A stretch of 64,000 nt of DNA, taken from NCBI GenBank assembly GCA_002694465.1, contig NZMG01000039.1, positions 124,001-188,000 of the forward strand. Reading direction: 5' to 3'. The translations under genes and the position numbers were made by a program. This DNA comes from Flavobacteriaceae bacterium. Lineage in GTDB: Bacteria > Bacteroidota > Bacteroidia > Flavobacteriales > Flavobacteriaceae. Below the pieces are notes generated by a model that was given only the letters and a program-made list of their open reading frames with translations, did not search any database and had not been told where the DNA came from. Each line of letters starts with the position of its first letter. The first letter of the stretch is position 1. This document shows, piece by piece, positions 1 through 9,083 of this stretch.

Positions 1-371
1 TTAAAGTCTACCACCGGCTCTAATAACACTTCCTTTATTTGGGGATTATAGGGGCTATATCCCATACTTTTTAGAAAGATAGAATCATACATCATTGCCT
101 TATTGTTATACAATTCTATGGCATTCATAACATAGGGTTGAAGGTTGTAATTTATCTTTACAATTACTGTAGACTTTTGAGGGTTTACAGCGTCTTTCAC
201 TTTGTAATATCCAATGCCAAAGCCCACAATTGCTAAAATGAGTATAACATACCAATACTTTAAAGCATAATCTAACGCCTTAAAGGCTAGCGAAATCCAA
301 TTTTTAACTGTTTGCTTTAATTTACCTATTACATAAACCAAATCAATTTCGTCGTGTTGCTGTTGGCTCAT
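1..371 (-). CDS. Wzz-like polysaccharide chain-length / capsule assembly protein (partial, N-terminus only)
   Basis: This minus-strand reading frame starts at the ATG at 369-371 and runs off the left edge, giving 123 codons; it is not in the ORF track. The protein has a hydrophilic cytoplasmic N-terminus, one membrane segment at about residues 40-57 (YVILILAIVGFGIGYYKV) and then the start of a periplasmic region. That is the layout of Wzz/FepE/Etk N-terminal domain proteins, which set the chain length of O-antigen or capsule polymers in the inner membrane. It begins 5 nt after the rfbD stop, so it is probably the next gene of the rhamnose operon, which fits a surface-polysaccharide role. The assignment rests on topology and context, because the diagnostic C-terminal half is outside the window. 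Confidence 0.6.
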   Translation of the reverse strand, partial: MSQQQHDEIDLVYVIGKLKQTVKNWISLAFKALDYALKYWYVILILAIVGFGIGYYKVKDAVNPQKSTVIVKINYNLQPYVMNAIELYNNKAMMYDSIFLKSMGYSPYNPQIKEVLLEPVVDF

Positions 372-376
372 ACTTT

Positions 377-1231
377 TTAAATAAGATTATTAATTAATAT
401 TTTTAAACTTTCCTTCCAAGGTAATATCCTGACCCTTAACGCATTCTTAATTTTACTTGTTTCAAGAATACTATTGGCGGGACGCTTTGCAAAAGTAGGA
501 TAATAGTCGGTTTTTACAACATGTACCACTTTAGAAAGTCCTGAAAACTCTATTATGGATTTTGCAAAATCATACCAAGTTGCCTTCCCATCATTACTAA
601 AATGATATATCCCATATTCTTTAAGGTCTAAATGTATGCATTTTATTAAGACATCGGCCAAGTCATTGGCGTTGGTTGGGCTTCCCGTTTGCTCAGTTGT
701 AATAGTTAACGTGTCTTTTTCTTTTGAAAGCTTCAAAATAGATTTTAGAAAATTATGTCCATATTGAGAATACAACCAAGATGTCCTAAAAATGAAATAT
801 CGATCGCAAATCTCCTTTATATATTCTTCTCCCTTTAATTTTGATGCTCCATAGACATTAATTGGGTTTACCTCATCTGTTTCTTTGTAAGGTAATTGCT
901 TGTTTCCATCAAAGACATAATCGGTAGATATATGAAACAAGGTAACATTACGCTGTTTACAAGCTATGCTGAGGTTTTTAACTCCTTCTGCATTTACTAA
1001 AAACGCTTGCTCTTCATCGCTTTCAGCCTTATCGACTTGGGTATAGGCAGCAGCATTGATACAAAAATCAAAGGTATGCTCTTCAAAGAACGTAGTTACA
1101 ACCTTGGGATTTGTAATATCTAAAATCTCCTTATCTACAAAACTAAAATCAATATCTGGGTAATTTTTAGATGCCTCCTTAAGACAACATCCCAATTGAC
1201 CTTTTGCTCCAGTAATAAGCACTTTTTTCAT
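377..1231 (-). CDS. rfbD: dTDP-4-dehydrorhamnose reductase
   Basis: Catalyses the last step of dTDP-L-rhamnose synthesis, NAD(P)H-dependent reduction of dTDP-4-dehydro-L-rhamnose in the cytoplasm. The 284-aa protein is an extended short-chain dehydrogenase: Rossmann motif GAKGQLG at about residues 8-14, STDYVFDG near 102-109, and the catalytic YGASK near 127-131. Length is normal for the family. Its ATG overlaps the rfbC stop by 4 nt (ATGA), implying translational coupling. It is the fourth rfb gene in the order B-A-C-D, and a Wzz-like gene follows 5 nt downstream. The full pathway being present supports the call. Confidence 0.95.
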   Translation of the reverse strand: MKKVLITGAKGQLGCCLKEASKNYPDIDFSFVDKEILDITNPKVVTTFFEEHTFDFCINAAAYTQVDKAESDEEQAFLVNAEGVKNLSIACKQRNVTLFHISTDYVFDGNKQLPYKETDEVNPINVYGASKLKGEEYIKEICDRYFIFRTSWLYSQYGHNFLKSILKLSKEKDTLTITTEQTGSPTNANDLADVLIKCIHLDLKEYGIYHFSNDGKATWYDFAKSIIEFSGLSKVVHVVKTDYYPTFAKRPANSILETSKIKNALRVRILPWKESLKILINNLI

Positions 1232-1773
1232 TGAGTCACCTCCTTAAATGTGGGAAGTTCCAAGTCTTTTTCTGAAACTATTAAATCCTCTTGGGGAAGA
1301 TGCCAATCGATGTTTAAGGTTGCGTCATTATAAATAATGCCACTTTCTGAAGTTTTATCGTAAAAATTATCGCATTTGTAACAAAAAATAGATTTTTCAG
1401 AAAGCGTTACAAACCCATGCGCAAAGCCTTTTGGAACAAATAGTTGAAAAGCGTTTTCACCTGAAAGTTCGAGCGAAAATTGTCTTCCAAAAGAAGGAGA
1501 ATCCTTTCTTAAGTCTACCACAATATCAAGCACTCTGCCTTGAGCTACTCTCACCAGCTTGGCCTGTGCCATGGATCCTGTTTGAAAATGAAGTCCGCGT
1601 AAAACTCCATATTTTGAAGTAGATTGATTATCCTGTATAAAATTTACAGAAAGACCTGTAGCCCTTTCAAACTGCTTTTGATTGTAGGTTTCTGAAAAAA
1701 CACCCCGTTTATCTTCAAAAACGCTTGGCTTGATATAAAAACAGTCTTTTAAAGGGCTCTGAATGATTTCCAC
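1228..1773 (-). CDS. rfbC: dTDP-4-dehydrorhamnose 3,5-epimerase
   Basis: Epimerises C3 and C5 of dTDP-4-dehydro-6-deoxy-D-glucose, the third step of dTDP-L-rhamnose synthesis. The 181-aa cupin protein has the family signature QDNQSTSKYGVLRGLHFQ near residues 47-64, including the catalytic His in RGLHFQ, then VVDLRKDSPSFG and a YKCDNFYD segment carrying the conserved Tyr. The length of about 180 aa is standard. The gene starts 1 nt after the rfbA stop and overlaps rfbD by 4 nt, so the four genes are probably translated from one mRNA. The plus-strand 63-aa ORF inside it is a shadow. Confidence 0.95.
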   Translation of the reverse strand: MEIIQSPLKDCFYIKPSVFEDKRGVFSETYNQKQFERATGLSVNFIQDNQSTSKYGVLRGLHFQTGSMAQAKLVRVAQGRVLDIVVDLRKDSPSFGRQFSLELSGENAFQLFVPKGFAHGFVTLSEKSIFCYKCDNFYDKTSESGIIYNDATLNIDWHLPQEDLIVSEKDLELPTFKEVTQ

Positions 1774-1774
1774 C

Positions 1775-2632
1775 TTAATCTAATTTCATTAAATGTTTCC
1801 CGTAGCCACTTTTTAACAGCGGTTCGGCTAATTTTATTAATTGCGCTTTAGAAATATACCTCATCTCGTAAGCAGCTTCTTCAATAGCGCCAATTTTTAA
1901 TCCTTGGCGTTCTTCAATTACCTCAACAAATTGAGAAGCTTGCATAAGTGAAGCAAAGGTACCTGTGTCTAACCAGGCGGTTCCTTTGTCAAGCTTGCTT
2001 ACACTTAATTTTCCTTGTTTTAAATACACATTATTTACATCGGTAATTTCAAGTTCGCCACGTGCACTTGGCTGTATGTTTTCTGCAATATCCACTACAG
2101 TATTATCATAAAAATAGATGCCTGGAACTGCATAATTACTTTTTGGGGTTTCAGGTTTTTCTTCAATAGAAAGTGCTTTCCCTTGTTTATCAAATTCCAC
2201 AACTCCATAACGTTCTGGGTCATGTACGTGATAGGCATAAATAATTCCTCCATTAGGGTCATTATTGGCTTGCAATAATTCCTTTAATCCCGATCCATAA
2301 AAAATGTTATCTCCTAGAATTAAGGCAACCTTATCTTTACCAATGAAGTCTTTTCCTATTATAAATGCTTCAGCAAGTCCATTGGGATTTTCTTGCACAG
2401 CATATTGGAAATCACAACCGTATTTTTTGCCATCACCCAACAGTTTTCTGAAAAGAGGAAGATCTTCTGGAGTAGAAATAATCAAGATTTCCCGAATTCC
2501 AGAATACATTAACGTGGATAATGGATAATAAATCATGGGTTTATCATACACCGGCATTAACTGTTTACTTACCGCTAGTGTTAATGGATGAAGCCTAGTC
2601 CCAGAGCCACCTGCTAGTATTATTCCCTTCAT
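1775..2632 (-). CDS. rfbA: Glucose-1-phosphate thymidylyltransferase
   Basis: Makes dTDP-glucose from dTTP and glucose-1-phosphate, the first step of the dTDP-L-rhamnose pathway. The 285-aa protein opens with the nucleotidyltransferase signature [11 protein letters not shown] (about residues 8-18), followed by the Mg-binding ILGDNIFYG region near 105-113 and [19 protein letters not shown] near 157-175, which contacts the sugar phosphate. It is the short RfbA/RmlA type without extra domains. Its start overlaps the end of rfbB by 4 nt and rfbC begins 1 nt after its stop. Confidence 0.96.
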   Translation of the reverse strand: MKGIILAGGSGTRLHPLTLAVSKQLMPVYDKPMIYYPLSTLMYSGIREILIISTPEDLPLFRKLLGDGKKYGCDFQYAVQENPNGLAEAFIIGKDFIGKDKVALILGDNIFYGSGLKELLQANNDPNGGIIYAYHVHDPERYGVVEFDKQGKALSIEEKPETPKSNYAVPGIYFYDNTVVDIAENIQPSARGELEITDVNNVYLKQGKLSVSKLDKGTAWLDTGTFASLMQASQFVEVIEERQGLKIGAIEEAAYEMRYISKAQLIKLAEPLLKSGYGKHLMKLD

Positions 2633-3645
2633 AGTCTATTGGTGTTTTGTAAATACCACTGTATGGTTTTTTTAATTCCTGTTTCAAATGTCTCTTCCGC
2701 TTTCCAACCCAATTCATTTTCAATTTTGGAAGCATCAATCGCATATCGAAAATCATGTCCTGGACGATCGGTAACAAAAGAAATTTGTTTTTTATACGAA
2801 ACTTCTTTCGGTTTTAATTCGTCTAAAAGTTCACAAATAGTATTTGCAATATATAAGTTTTTTCTTTCGTTACGCCCACCAATATTGTAGGTTTCACCCA
2901 AGGCGCCTTGGTCCAAGGCTAATTTAATTCCTACACAATGGTCTTTTACATATAGCCAATCCCTCACGTTTTGACCATCACCATAAATAGGAATAGGTTC
3001 TCCTGAAAGTCCTTTACGAATAATCGTAGGAATTAATTTCTCCTTATGCTGATTGGGCCCATAATTGTTTGAACAATTTGTAGTCACAACAGGCATTCCG
3101 TAGGTGTGAAAATAACTTCTCACAATAAAATCTGAAGAAGCTTTTGAAGCGCTATACGGGCTATTAGGCGCATATGATGTCTCTTCAGTAAACAATCCTG
3201 TTTCACCCAAAGTTCCGTAAACCTCATCGGTGGAAACATGGAGAAATCTCGCAGTATTATAGTCAGCTTTTAACTGGTTTGGACCCTCCATCCACAATTT
3301 ATAAGCTGCTTGCAATAACTGAAATGTCCCTACAATATTAGTTTCTATAAATGCCGAAGGACCCGTTATGGAATTATCTACATGTGATTCTGCTGCAAAA
3401 TGAACGACTTCTTGAAATTGGTATTTGCTAAAAAGAGATTCTAGTAGATGCGAATCGCATATATCACCCTTTACAAAATGATAATTTGGATGGTTATTAA
3501 AAGCTTCTAAATTTCTAGGATCCCCTGCATACGTAAGTTTATCTAGCACCACAATGTCATCTTCAAAATTCTCCAAAACGTAACCCACATAGTTAGATCC
3601 TATAAAGCCTGCCCCTCCTGTTACTAATACTGTTTTCTTTGCCAA
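2629..3645 (-). CDS. rfbB: dTDP-glucose 4,6-dehydratase
   Basis: Converts dTDP-glucose to dTDP-4-dehydro-6-deoxyglucose with bound NAD+, the second step of dTDP-L-rhamnose synthesis. The 338-aa SDR protein shows [10 protein letters not shown] near residues 10-19, [11 protein letters not shown] near 82-92, the STDEVYG segment with catalytic Asp-Glu, YSASKASSD with the catalytic Tyr and Lys, and DWLYVKDHC near 228. It is first of the rfb genes in transcription order and starts only 6 nt after the stop of the preceding 553-aa gene, so the operon probably extends upstream. Confidence 0.96.
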   Translation of the reverse strand: MAKKTVLVTGGAGFIGSNYVGYVLENFEDDIVVLDKLTYAGDPRNLEAFNNHPNYHFVKGDICDSHLLESLFSKYQFQEVVHFAAESHVDNSITGPSAFIETNIVGTFQLLQAAYKLWMEGPNQLKADYNTARFLHVSTDEVYGTLGETGLFTEETSYAPNSPYSASKASSDFIVRSYFHTYGMPVVTTNCSNNYGPNQHKEKLIPTIIRKGLSGEPIPIYGDGQNVRDWLYVKDHCVGIKLALDQGALGETYNIGGRNERKNLYIANTICELLDELKPKEVSYKKQISFVTDRPGHDFRYAIDASKIENELGWKAEETFETGIKKTIQWYLQNTNRL

Positions 3646-3651
3646 ATCGTA

Positions 3652-5313
3652 CTATTTAAGTATTTGTTCTAAAATTTTCTCCGTAATTAAATAGGTTGGG
3701 CGTACACCCGTAGTTCCTAGTCCGCCAGATGCCAAGGTGCTTCCTGTTTCAAGAGGGTTATCCGATGCGTAATATGCATACCGCACCTCAACTTTGGGGC
3801 TAATGCTTCGTCTTATTTTTGATGCAGACTGAATAGCTTTTTGGTAATGCGCTCCTTCCATTTCCAGACCAATTACGTTCCATGATGAATTATAAAAGAA
3901 GGTAAGGATGTCCTTATTTTGCAGTGACGTTCCCAATACGGTAATCATGGCACCAGAACACACTTTTGCGTTATTCCCAAAATGATTTTTCTTTAGTTTA
4001 TTTTTAAAAGGATAATTGTCTGCTGTTCCTTCAAAAATATGTGAAGAAGGGATCATAATATCCCCTTTTCCACCTTCCAAAATTCCAGCCTTCCCCATGA
4101 TAGAAATAGATGCCACATTTAAATATTCCTTTTTCCCGTTATGCTGAAATGGTTTCAGAAGTTCATCCATGGTTTCATATGCCTGTTCCCCAAAAGCATA
4201 ATCCATCACCAATAACACAGGTTTTTCAGGTGAACTGAGATTCAATTTTGAAATCTTATCAGTGTCAAAAAGCTGTACATCTATGTTAGTGCCACTTTCG
4301 TCCGGCAAATAAATCATCCCGTTTTGAAGTGCTTTTTTGGTTACTTTTTCTCTCAATTTTCCGCTATCAGCCTTACTCAATGCCTCAAACAATTGCAGTG
4401 TGGTTTTACCTTTTTTCTCTGATGTTAAGGCTTCTTCGGCAAAAAGACTATTCATAACACTGTGCATATTAGCGCTAATAATATGAAGCGGACGTTCTAA
4501 TAATCCTTTATTAAAAAGCTCTTTTTTAATTCTATACGCCCATCGTTCGCCGTGAATATGATGCCCTAACCGCTCTCTTAAAACTGGGCTGAAAGTAATG
4601 AGCCTTTTCTTATCTGTAAGTGTTTCGGTTATAGCGCCTTTTCCTAGATAATAAATGATTTTTAGGAACCTGTGTTCGTCCTCCTTACACGCAAATAAAG
4701 AATACACCTCATTCACTTCTTCAAAGGTTCGTCCTAGAAAATTAGCCGTATGAGTTAAGGCTATTTCCTTGTCCTTTTGGGTGAGTGTTTTTTTATTTAA
4801 AACAGCGTCTTCAAGCTTTTCCCAATCTCGAATCAATTCTCCTTCATCATTAATGAGGACTTGCTTCATGATTTTATGAGATTCAATATAGAGAAAGGTA
4901 AGATGGGTTAGGATATCATAAATTTCACTTCTCCCTCGGGTAATTTCAATATTCATTTGCTCATCGTCTATACGATAGCAATTTCGTCTTCTTTTGGCTG
5001 GAATAATAGGAGTGAAATGTGACTTTTTATACCCTTCATCACTGGTTAAATTTATAAATGTGCATTCTTCAATCCCATAGGGAAGCCTGTCCATGACATA
5101 AAGCAATCCCTGTAATTCTATTTTCTCTTCGGCTATTGATCCATAAATCTCTGGACGTAATATAAGAAGCGCCTCACGAAGTGTTTCACCACTAATTCCC
5201 ATAGGTTTATAAAAACCTCTATTAAATAAGTGACGCATCGTTATATAGAGCCTTTCTATAGCGCTTGAGCTTTCTTGAGCTCGAGTTCGTTTATGTGAAA
5301 TTTGCGGATTCAT
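3652..5313 (-). CDS. Conserved Bacteroidota protein with a nucleoside-phosphorylase-like C-terminal domain
   Basis: A 553-aa protein I cannot name firmly; it resembles a Bacteroidota DUF-level family (possibly DUF6909, recalled, not checked). The N-terminal half is Arg/Lys-rich and helical, with an R-rich stretch near 105-125. The last 190 residues look like the nucleoside phosphorylase / AMP nucleosidase fold: a GDIMIPSSHIFEG segment like the phosphate-side loop of PNP and MTAN proteins, then LEMEGAHYQKA, matching the EMEG ribose-binding motif, then a late YASDNP segment where the base-site Asp would lie. A glycosidic-bond enzyme acting on a nucleotide or nucleoside is therefore plausible but unproven. 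It lies between the GH3-like adenylating enzyme (24 nt gap) and rfbB (6 nt gap) in one minus-strand run. Confidence 0.6.
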   Translation of the reverse strand: MNPQISHKRTRAQESSSAIERLYITMRHLFNRGFYKPMGISGETLREALLILRPEIYGSIAEEKIELQGLLYVMDRLPYGIEECTFINLTSDEGYKKSHFTPIIPAKRRRNCYRIDDEQMNIEITRGRSEIYDILTHLTFLYIESHKIMKQVLINDEGELIRDWEKLEDAVLNKKTLTQKDKEIALTHTANFLGRTFEEVNEVYSLFACKEDEHRFLKIIYYLGKGAITETLTDKKRLITFSPVLRERLGHHIHGERWAYRIKKELFNKGLLERPLHIISANMHSVMNSLFAEEALTSEKKGKTTLQLFEALSKADSGKLREKVTKKALQNGMIYLPDESGTNIDVQLFDTDKISKLNLSSPEKPVLLVMDYAFGEQAYETMDELLKPFQHNGKKEYLNVASISIMGKAGILEGGKGDIMIPSSHIFEGTADNYPFKNKLKKNHFGNNAKVCSGAMITVLGTSLQNKDILTFFYNSSWNVIGLEMEGAHYQKAIQSASKIRRSISPKVEVRYAYYASDNPLETGSTLASGGLGTTGVRPTYLITEKILEQILK

Positions 5314-5337
5314 TTTCTTGGCAAAGATACTATTATT

Positions 5338-6834
5338 TTAGCCTTGAAGTTTTACAAGTTCGTTTGCAATTTTTCGGTCGTTTGCTAGCCGTGGGACTTT
5401 ATTTTGCCCTCCCAGTTTTCCTTGGCGTTTCATAAATTCATTAAAGGCTCCTTTTCTCAGTGTCGTTATTTTTAATGGCTGAAGCACTTTCCCTTTTATT
5501 AAATCGGAATAATAGCTATTCTGTTTTTGAAGCGATTCATCTAGCGAAGCAGCCACTTCTGATAGATTTTCAGGAGCGTCTTCAAATTCAATTAGCCATT
5601 CATGATAGGGTAATTCCCCATGATGCGTTTCGGTTTGAGGGGCAACTGTAAATTCTGAAATTGAAAAGCCAAATTTTTCTGAAGCCTCTTGCATGGCTTG
5701 TTCCACCTCTTTACCAATAACGTGTTCTCCAAAGGCAGAAATAAAATGTTTTATTCGTCCTGAAACAATAAGTTTATAGGGTTTTGTGGAAGTAAACATA
5801 ACGGTATCCCCTAAATTATACCCCCAAAGACCTGCATTGGTAGAAACAATCATTACATAATTAACACCCACTTTTACTTCTCCAATTGTGAGCCGTTTTG
5901 GTTTGTCTGAAAAAAAAGCATCGGCCTCCACAAATTCATAAAAAATTCCAGCATTTAATTGCAACAACAGTCCTTTATCCTTTTGTTCATTCTGAAATGC
6001 AAAAAACCCTTCAGAAGCTGGATAGAGCTCAATACTATCTACTTTTCGTCCAATAAGATTTTCAAATTTTTGTCGGTAAGGTTCGTAGTTAACTCCGCCA
6101 TAAATAAAGAGTTCAAAATTCTTGAAAAGATCTCCTATTTTCTTTCCTGTTTTTGCTTGAAGGCGTTCAAAATACATCTGTACCCAAGATGGAATTCCAC
6201 TTATAATGGACATATTTTCATCTTGTGTTTCGGCTACTACAGCATCTACTTTTTCTTCCCAATCTTCGATACAATTGGTTTCCCAAGAAGGTAGTCTATT
6301 CTTCTGCAAATATTTTGGGACATAGTGCGCTACAATCCCCGAGAGTCTGCCTAGTTTAATCCCATTTTGTTCTTTAAGAATCGGGCTTCCTTGTAAGAAA
6401 ATCATTTTGCCATCTACAATTTTTGTGTTTCCTGTTTCATTTATGTAGCATAATATAGCGTTGCGCGCCGCCCGAATATGATGAGGCATAGAATCTTTGG
6501 TAAGCGGAATGTATTTAGCTCCTGAAGTGGTCCCAGAGGTTTTGGCAAAATATAGTGGTTTCCCTGGCCACAAAATGTCTTCATTTCCTTCTACAACTTG
6601 ATCAATATATGGACGTAAATCTTCGTAATCTCTAATAGGAACTTTGTTTGCAAAATCTTTAAAAGACGATATTTCAGAAAAGTGATGGTCTTTTCCAAAT
6701 GTTGTGTTTTTTGCTTTAGAAATTAGTTCGTTAAATACCTTTTGCTGACTTTCAATAGGCTTTGAAGCCCATCCATAGATTTGCAACACTATAGTTTTGG
6801 CAAAAAGTTTAGCTCCAAAAGATTTTAGCGTCAT
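5338..6834 (-). CDS. GH3-family acyl-adenylating enzyme
   Basis: A 498-aa protein of the GH3 (auxin-responsive promoter) family, part of the ANL superfamily that forms acyl-adenylates from ATP and a carboxylate and often passes the acyl group to an amine. Visible motifs are the P-loop-like FAKTSGTTSGAKYIPLT near residues 93-109, YPASEGFFAFQ near 273-283, and GYNLGDTVMFTS followed by LIVSGRIKHFISAFGEHV, the hinge into the C-terminal subdomain. The length is a little shorter than plant GH3 proteins. The substrate in Bacteroidota is not established. It starts 1 nt before the M23 peptidase stop ends, so the genes are tightly linked. The ORF-track plus-strand ORFs here are shadows. Confidence 0.85.
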   Translation of the reverse strand: MTLKSFGAKLFAKTIVLQIYGWASKPIESQQKVFNELISKAKNTTFGKDHHFSEISSFKDFANKVPIRDYEDLRPYIDQVVEGNEDILWPGKPLYFAKTSGTTSGAKYIPLTKDSMPHHIRAARNAILCYINETGNTKIVDGKMIFLQGSPILKEQNGIKLGRLSGIVAHYVPKYLQKNRLPSWETNCIEDWEEKVDAVVAETQDENMSIISGIPSWVQMYFERLQAKTGKKIGDLFKNFELFIYGGVNYEPYRQKFENLIGRKVDSIELYPASEGFFAFQNEQKDKGLLLQLNAGIFYEFVEADAFFSDKPKRLTIGEVKVGVNYVMIVSTNAGLWGYNLGDTVMFTSTKPYKLIVSGRIKHFISAFGEHVIGKEVEQAMQEASEKFGFSISEFTVAPQTETHHGELPYHEWLIEFEDAPENLSEVAASLDESLQKQNSYYSDLIKGKVLQPLKITTLRKGAFNEFMKRQGKLGGQNKVPRLANDRKIANELVKLQG

Positions 6835-6835
6835 T

Positions 6836-7702
6836 TTAATTAAAATCGATAAAGTTTTTTGGGTTTATTGGATAGCCATCGCTCCAAAGTTCGAAATGAA
6901 GATGAGGCCCCGTTGTAAGCTCACCTGTGTTCCCAACAGTTGCAATTACCTCACCTGCTTCAACTAAATCCCCTTGTTCTTTTGATAAGGATGCATTATG
7001 CTTGTAAGCTGAAATTAAATTGGATCCATGTTTTAAAATAAGCACATAGCCCGCATCTGCGGTCCAGCCCGAAAATATAACGGTGCCATCTGCAACCGCC
7101 TTTACCGCGCTATTTTTGGCGGTTACAATATCTACTGCAAAGTGTTTTTTTGAAGGATTATAATCTTCAGAAATGGTTCCCTTTACAGGAGCAAACAGTA
7201 CAAATTTTAATTCTGAGTTTGCCGTTAAAGGATTGTATTTGTCTTCTTGCTGTACCTTTTCCCTTAATATAGAATCTTGTTTTGAAGGTAAAAATGACGA
7301 CTCATTTATTTCTTTTCTAACCACTTGAAGAATTGAGTCCCTATTAAAGTTTTGAACTTTAACATCCCCCGTTAACACTCTTTTTATGGAAGCAAGATAT
7401 TGCTGGTTTATTAATAATTTTTGCTGAAGGGAGTCTGTTTGATACGTTAGCTCAGTCGCCTTCTTTTTTAGAGAGGTGGAAGAATATCCTGGAATATATT
7501 CGCGTAGCGGTGTAAAGGCGATAAGAATTGTGGTGCCAGCAATTAATATTAACGCTGCTAAAGAGCTAAATACAAAAACATTTAATCTGTTTAGTTTAAA
7601 AGAAAAACGTTCTTCAAAAGTTTCTTCGTTTAAAACTACCAGACGATATTTATGAAGTAATTTCGTCTTTATTTTCTTCCCTCTTCTTTCTTTTTCTTGC
7701 AT
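6836..7702 (-). CDS. M23 family membrane-anchored peptidase
   Basis: A cell-wall metallopeptidase of the LytM/M23 type, expected to cut peptide cross-bridges of peptidoglycan in the periplasm or to act as an amidase activator. The 288-aa protein has a basic cytoplasmic N-terminus, one membrane segment near residues 38-60, a coiled-coil-like linker to about 160, then the peptidase domain. The zinc ligands are present: HFAVD (H-x3-D) near 186 and HLHFE near 267, so it is probably active. The start is the ATG at 7702, which lies 3 nt from a TATTTTTG -7 box, suggesting a leaderless message; a second box further upstream would give a short leader. Confidence 0.9.
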   Translation of the reverse strand: MQEKERRGKKIKTKLLHKYRLVVLNEETFEERFSFKLNRLNVFVFSSLAALILIAGTTILIAFTPLREYIPGYSSTSLKKKATELTYQTDSLQQKLLINQQYLASIKRVLTGDVKVQNFNRDSILQVVRKEINESSFLPSKQDSILREKVQQEDKYNPLTANSELKFVLFAPVKGTISEDYNPSKKHFAVDIVTAKNSAVKAVADGTVIFSGWTADAGYVLILKHGSNLISAYKHNASLSKEQGDLVEAGEVIATVGNTGELTTGPHLHFELWSDGYPINPKNFIDFN

Positions 7703-7705
7703 TTA

Positions 7706-7713
7706 CAAAAATA
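7706..7713 (-). promoter_or_regulatory. -7 box TATTTTTG, M23 peptidase gene (proximal)
   Basis: Exact match to the Bacteroidota -7 consensus TAnnTTTG, read on the minus strand, with only 3 nt between it and the ATG. Transcription would begin at or very near the start codon. Confidence 0.5.
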
Positions 7714-7722
7714 ATAGATTTA

Positions 7723-7730
7723 CAAATGTA
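7723..7730 (-). promoter_or_regulatory. -7 box TACATTTG, M23 peptidase gene (distal alternative)
   Basis: A second exact TAnnTTTG match on the minus strand, 20 nt from the ATG, which would give a leader of roughly 15 nt. Sequence alone cannot tell which of the two boxes is used. Confidence 0.45.
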
Positions 7731-7782
7731 CGTGGTTTATGCTAAACTTACGATGAAAACGTTCTATCTAAGGATTTCTTGT

Positions 7783-7790
7783 TACCTTTG
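7783..7790 (+). promoter_or_regulatory. -7 box TACCTTTG of tatA
   Basis: Exact TAnnTTTG match 20 nt upstream of the tatA ATG, in the divergent region shared with the M23 peptidase gene. Confidence 0.6.
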
Positions 7791-7810
7791 TGTTATAAAA
7801 TTATACAAAA

Positions 7811-7996
7811 ATGGAAGCACTTTTTATACCCCTTGCAATTGGTCCTTGGCAAATCGTTCTTATTGTCATTATTGTTTTATTACTTTTTGGAGGAAAGAAA
7901 ATACCAGAATTAATGCGAGGATTGGGAAGCGGAATTAAAGAATTTAAAGATGCTTCTAAAGACGATAAAAGTGATAAACTGGAAGAAAATAAATAA
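7811..7996 (+). CDS. tatA: Sec-independent translocase protein TatA/E
   Basis: The pore-forming subunit of the twin-arginine system, which moves folded proteins across the inner membrane. The 61-aa protein has a short periplasmic N-terminus, one membrane helix near residues 12-26 ([15 protein letters not shown]), the [20 protein letters not shown] hinge and amphipathic helix typical of TatA, and an acidic/basic tail. It is a monocistronic gene between its own promoter and a strong bidirectional terminator. No tatC is visible in the window, as is usual in flavobacteria. The overlapping 70-aa ORF at 7726 is in another frame and is a shadow. Confidence 0.93.
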   Translation: MEALFIPLAIGPWQIVLIVIIVLLLFGGKKIPELMRGLGSGIKEFKDASKDDKSDKLEENK

Positions 7997-8014
7997 TTTT
8001 TCTAGTCTCATTAC

Positions 8015-8051
8015 AAAAAAACCCGAAGCTCAAAAGCTTCGGGTTTTTTTT
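8015..8051. terminator. Bidirectional rho-independent terminator between tatA and the DUF4837 gene
   Basis: Perfect 9-bp stem CCCGAAGCT/AGCTTCGGG with loop CAAA, flanked by an A-run on the left and a T-run on the right. It can stop transcription on both strands and sits between two convergent genes. Confidence 0.93.
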
Positions 8052-8069
8052 ATTTTTTGTCATTAAGAA

Positions 8070-9053
8070 CTATTCAAACTTAGTCGATTTTATAATAGAC
8101 TCTAATTCAAATTGTAAATCTCTTTTTTCCATAGAAGGAGCGTGGGTAAAGCCTTCTATTATTAAATAGCGCCCACTCTCTTCATCTTTAATGGCATAGT
8201 TAAGAAAGGGGCCTGCCATAAAATTATCTTTTACTTCCCAAGTTCCTTTAGTTTCATAGGCAAATTTTCCTCCTACTTCCGTTGTGAAAAGGTAGGGCGC
8301 AAAAGCCTCCTCGGTAACAAACAAATCATCGTCCTCAACAGGTAAATACCCAGAACCAATAGTGTCACGAACTTTAATAATATCACCAATGATACTACTA
8401 TCTTGTCCAATTACATTTAAAGGCACTTCATAAATTAACAAATTGGTACTCCCATTTGATTTTAAATCTTTTCGAATCCAATAAAAATCATCACAAGCCG
8501 AAGCCACTCGGTATGCAGATGGTATATTTAGTGAAATACCAAATCGCTCTTTAAGAGAGTCTACTTTTAATAAAGAAATATTCGTTCTTCGTTGGCGCTC
8601 TTTAATCTCAAAAGATTTAAAAGTGTTTATAATATTCTCTTGGTTTGCCTCAATAAGTTCAATAAGCCTATCTTCTGAAGTAGCAGTAATAAAAGCTCCT
8701 ATTTGTGGTTTTGCATAAGAATCTTTTTTCACTTTCACCGTGTCCTCTTTTCCTAAATCTACGTATAAAAAAGTACGGTAGGTGCGTGCAAAATCACTAA
8801 AATTTTCTGGCTGAATTTGACTAATTGAAAAAATAGGCTCTATTTGAGGAAGTCCATCAGCTGGTGCGGCAAAGTATTCTCTAATTTTTTCTCCTACGGA
8901 GTCATTCCACAGTGTATTGGAAATTACTACCTGAAGCCCATTAATAGCGCCTACAGATTGGGTTAAATAGGATGTGTCTCTTTTTCCTGATGAATTATCA
9001 CAAGAGAAAAACAAAATGCTACAAAAAACGAGCGGATATAAAAGTATTTTCAT
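8070..9053 (-). CDS. DUF4837 family lipoprotein
   Basis: A 327-aa predicted outer or periplasmic lipoprotein: signal peptide with lipobox ILFFSC and Cys near residue 18, then SSGKRD. The body resembles DUF4837, a Bacteroidota family of about 330 aa, in the early VVISNTLWNDSVGEKIREYF and GLPQIEPIFSISQ segments. No function is established for the family. It is convergent with tatA and lies 27 nt downstream of the LysM transglycosylase gene on the same strand, so an envelope role is a reasonable guess. A TAACTTTG -7 box lies 22 nt upstream of its ATG, so it may also be transcribed separately. Confidence 0.8.
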   Translation of the reverse strand: MKILLYPLVFCSILFFSCDNSSGKRDTSYLTQSVGAINGLQVVISNTLWNDSVGEKIREYFAAPADGLPQIEPIFSISQIQPENFSDFARTYRTFLYVDLGKEDTVKVKKDSYAKPQIGAFITATSEDRLIELIEANQENIINTFKSFEIKERQRRTNISLLKVDSLKERFGISLNIPSAYRVASACDDFYWIRKDLKSNGSTNLLIYEVPLNVIGQDSSIIGDIIKVRDTIGSGYLPVEDDDLFVTEEAFAPYLFTTEVGGKFAYETKGTWEVKDNFMAGPFLNYAIKDEESGRYLIIEGFTHAPSMEKRDLQFELESIIKSTKFE

Positions 9054-9075
9054 TTGGATAATGGTATAATTAATA

Positions 9076-9083
9076 CAAAGTTA
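9076..9083 (-). promoter_or_regulatory. -7 box TAACTTTG upstream of the DUF4837 gene
   Basis: Exact TAnnTTTG match on the minus strand, overlapping the last codon of the upstream transglycosylase gene; it would give a leader of about 18 nt. Confidence 0.45.
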
